Below, one piece after another: positions 22,485-26,929 of a DNA stretch of 26,929 nucleotides (position 1 is its first letter; each line of letters opens with the position of its first letter). Source of the stretch: an uncultured Lachnospiraceae bacterium (GTDB taxonomy: Bacteria > Bacillota > Clostridia > Lachnospirales > Lachnospiraceae); NCBI GenBank assembly GCA_910587765.1, contig CAJUNR010000051.1, positions 1 to 26,929 on the forward strand. The letters are read 5' to 3'. A program made the translations under genes and the position numbers. Below the pieces are notes generated by a model, which saw nothing but the letters and a program-made list of their open reading frames with translations, made no database searches and was not told the origin of the DNA.

Positions 22485-23630
22485 CTATTTTCCTTTCCTG
22501 ATGCTTTGCTCCCTCTCCTGCCGGAAAGCCCCGGCCGCCGTCCGCTCCTGAATCATCCGTACCAGTTCCGGGATCCCCTCCCCGGTCTTCGCCGACAGAT
22601 AAATCCGGTCGCCGCGGATCACCGGCAGTTTCTCTTCCATACACAGATCCGCCTTATTGCAGACACAGATCACCGGAATATCTCCTGCCCCCAGTTCTTT
22701 CAGCGTTTCCTCCGTCACTTCCCGCTGCTGCCGAAAGGACGGATCGGAACAGTCCAGCACATGCAGCAGAAGATCCGCCTCCCTCGCCTCCTCCAGCGTG
22801 GAACGGAAGGCTTTGACAAGTCCCGCCGGAAGCCGATGAATAAATCCCACGGTGTCGGACAGCAGAAATTCTTTTCCCGGACCGGTGCAGATCCTGCGCA
22901 CCGTTGTATCCAGCGTGGCGAACAGCATATCCTTTTCCAGCACTTTTTTGGAAGCGTCCCTTGTGTACCTGTCCAGCATCCGGTTCATCAGCGTCGACTT
23001 TCCGGCATTCGTGTAACCGACCAGCGCCACCCGCGGAACCCGGCTTCCCTGACGCCTCTTTCTCTGAGTCGCCCGCTCTCCCTCTATCTTCTCCAGTTCC
23101 CGGCGAAGCTCCGACATCCGCTTCTCAATCCGTCGGCGATCCAGCTCCAGACGTTTCTCTCCGGCCCCTTTATTGGCGAGACCGCTGCCGCCTCCCTGAC
23201 GGCTCAGCGCCCGGTGCATTCCCGTCAGCCTCGGCAGCACATACTGCAGCCTTGCCGATTCCACCTGCAGCTTTGCCTCTCTCGTCTTCGCCCGCACCGC
23301 GAAGATCTCCAGAATGAGCGTCGTCCGGTCGAGAATCGGACGGTCGAGAAGATCCTGCAGATTCCGAAGCTGCGTCGGCGTCAGCGAACGGTCGAAAATC
23401 AGCACGTCGACCTCTTCCGTCTCCAGATATTCTTTTATTTCCAGAAGCTTTCCCTTCCCCAGATAGAGCGCCTGATGGAGCTTCTGCAGATTCTGCACCA
23501 CCCGCCCCGCCGGCTCCATCCCGCAGGCCTTTGCCAGTTCTTCCAGTTCCTGCATGGAGCGCTCAAAATCTTCTCCGTCATGCAGGTCCGCCCCCAGAAG
23601 AAGGGCGCGTTCCTTCTTTTCTGTCGCCAT
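22485..23630 (-). CDS. hflX: GTPase HflX
   Basis: HflX is a ribosome-binding GTPase that splits stalled ribosomes after heat or antibiotic stress. The 381-residue protein has the N-terminal HflX domain (about 1-125), the linker motif GGGSGLANKGAGEKRLELDRRR cut short here as GGGSG...GEKRLELDRR, a coiled coil (about 160-195) and a G domain: G1 GYTNAGKST, G3 DTVGFIHRLP, G4 NKAD. The ATG at 23630 is preferred because GGAAAGGAAA precedes it. Its first 53 bp overlap the end of the DUF362 gene on the same strand, so translation is probably coupled. Confidence 0.94.
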   Translation of the reverse strand: MATEKKERALLLGADLHDGEDFERSMQELEELAKACGMEPAGRVVQNLQKLHQALYLGKGKLLEIKEYLETEEVDVLIFDRSLTPTQLRNLQDLLDRPILDRTTLILEIFAVRAKTREAKLQVESARLQYVLPRLTGMHRALSRQGGGSGLANKGAGEKRLELDRRRIEKRMSELRRELEKIEGERATQRKRRQGSRVPRVALVGYTNAGKSTLMNRMLDRYTRDASKKVLEKDMLFATLDTTVRRICTGPGKEFLLSDTVGFIHRLPAGLVKAFRSTLEEAREADLLLHVLDCSDPSFRQQREVTEETLKELGAGDIPVICVCNKADLCMEEKLPVIRGDRIYLSAKTGEGIPELVRMIQERTAAGAFRQEREQSIRKGK

Positions 23631-24795
23631 ATGTTTCCTTTCCGTCTCTTCTGCGCATGTATTCCCTGAGAAATTCATAAATTTCCGTCTCCGTCGGCGG
23701 GCATCCTTTCAGACTGTGCGCAAAGTCCTTCGTACAGCTCCCGATGCCAAGATTCCCCGGCTTCCCCTTATATCCCTGACCGATGCAGATCTTTTCCGGA
23801 AAGTCCTCAAGGAGCCCTTCCCTGTACAGCCGATCGAGCGCCGGGATCAGATAACCGTAGCAGGCGCTGCAGGACTCGACCTCCTCCACCGCTTCCGCCA
23901 GCTTGAGAACCCGGTTCCGATCCGGAAGCTGCGGCCGTTCCCCGGACAGATTCAGTTCCCGGACCACCGCCCCGCCCAGATCGGCGCTTCCCGCACCCAG
24001 AGACTCCGCGATTCCGATATAGGGCACCTCCTCTGTCCGGTACCCCAGCAGCCGGCACACATAAGCGTCGCAGAGCACCGGATCCCATGCAGCGAAGATC
24101 CGGTTCATCACCGTCGGATTTCCGCCGTCCTCAAAACTCAGATCCCCGCATATGCTGTCCACGAGAATAAAATCCTGACGAATCCCCATTGCCAGATGAC
24201 CGATGGGCTGATGCAGCCCGAGGGAGTGGAACCGTCTCTTTTCCTGATTAGGCAGAAGGCCTTTCATATTTTTAAGCGCGCAGGTGATACGCGTCTGGCA
24301 GTGACCTTTCATGACCGGCACATTGATCATAAAGTCCACATCCAGCGCACAGGCGCAGAGCCGGAGTTCCATCCCCGCGCAGTCCGTCTTTACCGGACGT
24401 TCCTTCTGCGCGTCAATCAGCTCCACGTTGTATTTCTCCGCCAGCTTCGTATATCCGCACGCCGCAAAAGCGCGCGCGGTCTGTTCTCCCACCCAGGAAC
24501 CTTCCATGATCGCCAGATTCCGGAAACCATGCTCCTGAAGGTATCGAAGAAGCCCTTCCACAACTTCCGTGTGCGTCGTCGCCCCCTCCGAAGACAGCAC
24601 GGCAGAGACCAGATTGGGCTTAATGCCGATCCGTCTGCCGCGGTCCCCGATCCGCGCCGCCAGATCCGCCTCCTCCAGCAGACGGCGGGTCATTTTCTCA
24701 TATTCCTCTCCATAGATCACAAGGATTTCGCGGGACTTATCCGTCTCGCATCCCTCTGAACTTTCTGTACCTTTCTTCCGGATATTCTCAGTCAT
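23578..24795 (-). CDS. DUF362 protein
   Basis: A 405-residue protein of the DUF362 family. IGIKPNLVSA (about 56-65), ATTHTEVVEGLLRYL, the MINVPVMKGHCQTRITCALKNMKG region (about 156-179) and the C-terminal IGSCTKDFAHSLKGCPPTE are typical blocks. Cysteines in ESCSACYG and IGSC/GCPP may bind metal or Fe-S, but there is no 2x(4Fe-4S) ferredoxin pattern. The function is not established. It leads an operon with hflX and the GNAT gene. The start codon follows AGGGTGATAG and a promoter at 24848-24876. Confidence 0.85.
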   Translation of the reverse strand: MTENIRKKGTESSEGCETDKSREILVIYGEEYEKMTRRLLEEADLAARIGDRGRRIGIKPNLVSAVLSSEGATTHTEVVEGLLRYLQEHGFRNLAIMEGSWVGEQTARAFAACGYTKLAEKYNVELIDAQKERPVKTDCAGMELRLCACALDVDFMINVPVMKGHCQTRITCALKNMKGLLPNQEKRRFHSLGLHQPIGHLAMGIRQDFILVDSICGDLSFEDGGNPTVMNRIFAAWDPVLCDAYVCRLLGYRTEEVPYIGIAESLGAGSADLGGAVVRELNLSGERPQLPDRNRVLKLAEAVEEVESCSACYGYLIPALDRLYREGLLEDFPEKICIGQGYKGKPGNLGIGSCTKDFAHSLKGCPPTETEIYEFLREYMRRRDGKETYGDRKEGTRPSSGGGPA

Positions 24796-24847
24796 TCTCT
24801 ATCACCCTGTTCCACTTTCACTGTTTTCCACTATGTCTCTATCTGTC

Positions 24848-24876
24848 AGTATATCTGTCTTTCCCGATTTTATCAA
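24848..24876 (-). promoter_or_regulatory. Promoter of the DUF362-hflX-GNAT operon
   Basis: On the minus strand: TTGATA (24876-24871), 17-nt spacer, TATACT (24853-24848). Its -35 begins 35 bp from the end of repeat copy 4, as for copy 3 and the WYL promoter. Confidence 0.65.
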
Positions 24877-24910
24877 CTCTTTTCCCGGAACGGACTTCCA
24901 CATGTGTTGT

Positions 24911-25098
24911 CTTTCACATCTGCGCCGGTTTTCAGCCGAATGCGGGCAGATCATCCTGAAAGACCCATTGAAGGGCGCCGGTCCTTAGGCGCGGTCTTTT
25001 CGCGCCTTAGTACCGCTGCGTCCCTTCATTAAGTGCGAACGGGGTCTGGAAGGATGATCTGCCCGCATCCGGCGTCCGGGTAGCATGGGTGTAAACAG
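24911..25098 (-). repeat. Dispersed palindromic element, copy 4
   Basis: The core 24966-25020 is the exact reverse complement of window bases 1-55. The arms ATGCGGGCAGATCATCCT (24940-24957) and 25051-25068 form a perfect 18-bp inverted repeat. The outer ends are CTTTCACATC (24911-24920) and GGGTGTAAACAG (25087-25098). It occupies the 369-bp gap between the end of fprA and the DUF362 start, outside the fprA terminator. In sense orientation it points at the DUF362 operon. Confidence 0.9.
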
Positions 25099-25117
25099 TT
25101 ACTTTCCGCGCCGTCAG

Positions 25118-25153
25118 AAAAAGAGCTGCCTTTCCTCAAAAGACAGCCCTTTT
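25118..25153. terminator. Rho-independent terminator of the rubredoxin-fprA operon
   Basis: AAAAAGAGCTGCCTTT (25118-25133) pairs with AAAAGACAGCCCTTTT (25138-25153) around a CCTC loop. On the minus strand it ends in five T, 12 bp after the fprA stop. The opposite face also ends in T. Confidence 0.85.
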
Positions 25154-25164
25154 ATTCACATGGA

Positions 25165-26328
25165 TTACCGGAGCAATGCCTCCGCAAGCGCGTTCAGCTC
25201 TTCCAGATTCTTCCCGCTCATGGTCGAACGGATCGTCACGGTGTCTCCCACCAGTTCGATGTTCTTCATCCCTTCCAGATACGTCCGGATGTGCTTTCCT
25301 GCCATCGGAGCCCAGCTTCCGTTCTCCACAATGGCCGCTTTACGGTTCTGGAAATTCTTGATCTTCAGATGATAGAGGAAATCTTCCATACACGGGAACA
25401 GGCTGGCATCATAAGTCGCGCTCGCCAGAACGAGCCGGTCATAACGATACGCGCAGGCGATTGCTTCCGCCATATCATCTCTTGCAAGATCGAAGAACAC
25501 GACGTTCTTTGCTCCCTTTTCTTTCAGAATCTCCACGAACTTCTGCATGGCTCTCTTCGTGTTGCCGTGAATCGAAGCGCACGCCACAACGACGCCCTCT
25601 TCCTCCGGCTCATACGAAGACCAGGTCAGATATTTTCCGATATAGTAGCCCAGATTCTCCTTCAGAACCGGTCCGTGCAGCGGACAGATCATCGCGATAT
25701 CCAGCGTCGCCGCTTTCTTGAGCAGCGCCTGTACCTGCGCGCCATACTTTCCTACAATATTGATAAAATAACGCCTTGCCTCGTCCGTCCACTCTTCTTC
25801 CGCGTCCAGCGCTCCGAATTTTCCGAAGCCGTCCGCCGAAAACAGTATTTTCTCGGACTGTTCATAAGTGACCATCGCTTCCGGCCAGTGAACCATGGGA
25901 GCCATGAAAAACTGCAGCGTATGGCTGCCGAGAGAGAGCGTGTCCCCTTCTCCTACCGCCACCGTGCGGTCCGTCAGATCAAAATCGAAGAACTGAGGCA
26001 GCATGGTAAATACTTTCGCGTTGCTGACCAGCTTCATCTGCGGATATTTTTCCGCGAGCTTCTGAATATTGCCCGCATGATCCGGCTCCATATGATTGAT
26101 CACCAGATAATCCGGCGTTTTATCTCCCAGTACTTTTTCCACGTTGGACAGCCACTGGGCCGCCACTCTCGGATCCGTCGTATCCATCACTGCAATCTTC
26201 TCGTCAAGGATCACATAGGAATTGTAGGATACACCGTTCGGCACATGATACTGGCTTTCAAACAGATCAATATCCCGGTCATCACAGCCCACATAAAGGA
26301 TGGAATCTGTAACGGTTATCTCTTTCAT
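25165..26328 (-). CDS. fprA: FprA-type A flavoprotein (flavodiiron oxygen/NO reductase)
   Basis: A cytoplasmic enzyme that reduces O2 to water (or NO to N2O) with electrons from rubredoxin, protecting anaerobes. The N-terminal beta-lactamase-like domain (about 1-245) carries the diiron ligands HMEPDH (about 78-83), with further ligands in MVHWPEAM and CPLHGP. The C-terminal flavodoxin domain (about 250-387) has the FMN loop ASIHGNTKRAM. The 387-residue length is typical. Its ATG overlaps the rubredoxin TGA (ATGA), so the reductase and its electron donor are made together. Confidence 0.95.
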   Translation of the reverse strand: MKEITVTDSILYVGCDDRDIDLFESQYHVPNGVSYNSYVILDEKIAVMDTTDPRVAAQWLSNVEKVLGDKTPDYLVINHMEPDHAGNIQKLAEKYPQMKLVSNAKVFTMLPQFFDFDLTDRTVAVGEGDTLSLGSHTLQFFMAPMVHWPEAMVTYEQSEKILFSADGFGKFGALDAEEEWTDEARRYFINIVGKYGAQVQALLKKAATLDIAMICPLHGPVLKENLGYYIGKYLTWSSYEPEEEGVVVACASIHGNTKRAMQKFVEILKEKGAKNVVFFDLARDDMAEAIACAYRYDRLVLASATYDASLFPCMEDFLYHLKIKNFQNRKAAIVENGSWAPMAGKHIRTYLEGMKNIELVGDTVTIRSTMSGKNLEELNALAEALLR

Positions 26329-26483
26329 GCCTCCTCAAAATCCTCCTTGCCTACTCCGCAGATCGGGCATACCCAGTCTTCCGGAAGGTCTTCAAACGCG
26401 GTTCCCGGAGCAATCCCGTTATCCGGATCTCCGACTGCCGGGTCGTACTCATAGCCACACGGTCCACATACATATTTTTTCAT
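26325..26483 (-). CDS. Rubredoxin
   Basis: A 52-residue iron protein that carries single electrons, here most likely to FprA. The Fe(Cys)4 site is clear: CGPCGY at the N-terminus (C6, C9) and CPICGV (C39, C42). GDPDNGIAPGTAFEDLPEDW between them is the classic rubredoxin core. The ATG at 26483 is preceded by GGAGG at good spacing. It ends in a 4-bp overlap with fprA. Confidence 0.96.
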   Translation of the reverse strand: MKKYVCGPCGYEYDPAVGDPDNGIAPGTAFEDLPEDWVCPICGVGKEDFEEA

Positions 26484-26539
26484 GTCATACCTCCATATTG
26501 TTAAAATATTGTCAGGGGATCCATGTCCCTGTTTTTCTG

Positions 26540-26568
26540 ATTATATCGTAACATTCGTCATATGTCAA
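26540..26568 (-). promoter_or_regulatory. Consensus promoter of the rubredoxin-fprA operon
   Basis: On the minus strand: TTGACA (26568-26563), 17-nt spacer, TATAAT (26545-26540), a perfect match. The leader to the rubredoxin start is about 50 nt and contains a direct repeat ACAATAT twice (26498-26514 region). Confidence 0.88.
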
Positions 26569-26598
26569 AAATTTCTTGCCGGTGAGTGAAACAAAATC

Positions 26599-26613
26599 TT
26601 GTAATAATAATTA
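26599..26613 (-). promoter_or_regulatory. Possible PerR-like operator
   Basis: TAATTATTATTACAA on the minus strand matches 11 of the 14 fixed positions of the Bacillus PerR box TTATAATNATTATAA. It lies about 31 bp upstream of the -35 of the rubredoxin-fprA promoter. PerR control of oxygen-defence genes is known in Clostridia. In AT-rich DNA a match of this quality can occur by chance. Confidence 0.25.
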
Positions 26614-26619
26614 CCACTA

Positions 26620-26929
26620 TTATCGCATATCATGTATTTTTATCTCTGCTTCCAGATTTTTGGTCAAAACAGAAACATTTTTCAACTGTTTGACTTCTTC
26701 AAGAGAAAGTCCTGAAATATGAACAATTTCCTCTAAAGCATATTTGCCAGCCGCCAACATACGGAGCGCAACCGCTTTCATTCCCTCTTTCAATGTCTGA
26801 TTCCTCATATCTTCCATATGTCGGAGCGCTGTACTTCCACGTTCATTTTTGCCCCTGCACTGTCCGTGGCCAAAATATCCAGCCTCACCGAACGGTTCAG
26901 CAGGTTCTCCACAAATACCTGGGTGCGGA
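26620..26929 (-). pseudogene. Remnant of an Rpn / PD-(D/E)XK nuclease family transposase-like gene
   Basis: Read from the window edge, one frame gives an Rpn-like nuclease core: a segment RSVRLDILATDSAGAKMNVEVQRSD with the catalytic-type D and E-x-Q. It then meets a stop at about 26808. A second frame continues (26817-26620) with MEDMRNQTLKEGMKAV and KYALEEIVHISGLSLEEVKQL, the usual C-terminal tail of these proteins. Complete family members have roughly 150 more residues between the two parts, so an internal deletion with a frameshift is inferred. The 5' end is outside the window. The intact family has a nuclease linked to recombination and gene mobility. Confidence 0.75.

Noticed and set aside
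22506..24759. Two long plus-strand open frames opposite hflX and the DUF362 gene
   Set aside because: Both real genes carry complete motifs on the minus strand, and the opposite frames show none.
1..25098. Dispersed repeats as a CRISPR array
   Set aside because: The repeats are single copies many kilobases apart, in both orientations, without regular spacers or cas genes.

Overview
This is a chromosomal segment of an anaerobic Gram-positive bacterium of the class Clostridia, most likely Lachnospiraceae. The assignment is inferred from gene content: a transketolase split into two genes, type III pantothenate kinase, meso-diaminopimelate dehydrogenase, a rubredoxin/FprA oxygen-reducing pair, a DUF1292 protein and a class A PBP. 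The DNA is fairly GC-rich, and many promoters fit the sigma-A consensus (TTGACA-17-TATAAT). No rRNA, tRNA, phage genes, intact transposase or CRISPR array was seen. Nearly all of the window is housekeeping or stress-related coding DNA. The unusual material lies in the intergenic regions.

Layout. 1-2.6 kb: luxS (+), then the two transketolase subunit genes (-). 2.7-4.8 kb: a PLP aminotransferase and a DUF218/YdcF-like protein (-). 4.8-7.6 kb: a DUF1292 protein (+), a small membrane protein plus coaX (-), and divergent coaBC (+), so two coenzyme A steps sit back to back. 7.6-10.5 kb: rtcB and an Lsa-type ABC-F protein (-). The ABC-F gene has a leader of about 400 nt carrying a three-codon ORF, a terminator and a mutually exclusive pairing, as expected for antibiotic-responsive attenuation. 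11-13.3 kb: a class A PBP (-). 13.6-15.9 kb: two tandem WYL-type regulators (+). 15.9-18.7 kb: NudC-type pyrophosphatase (-) and a DUF885 lipoprotein peptidase candidate (+). 18.8-21.9 kb: methionine aminopeptidase, FliB-like protein and ddh (-). 22-24.8 kb: DUF362 protein, hflX and a GNAT-like protein (-). 25.2-26.5 kb: rubredoxin and fprA (-). The right edge holds the remnant of a PD-(D/E)XK Rpn-family gene with an internal deletion.

The most distinctive feature is a dispersed palindromic element of about 180-206 bp, present four times (1-116 partial, 4577-4756, 13329-13534, 24911-25098). Three copies share an identical 55-bp core. The flanking arms differ between copies but remain self-complementary within each copy, so the fold is kept while the sequence changes. 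All four copies have the same orientation relative to the gene immediately downstream. A second, smaller repeat system (two 44-bp units around a perfect hairpin) lies inside the ABC-F leader. Neither matches a family I can name.
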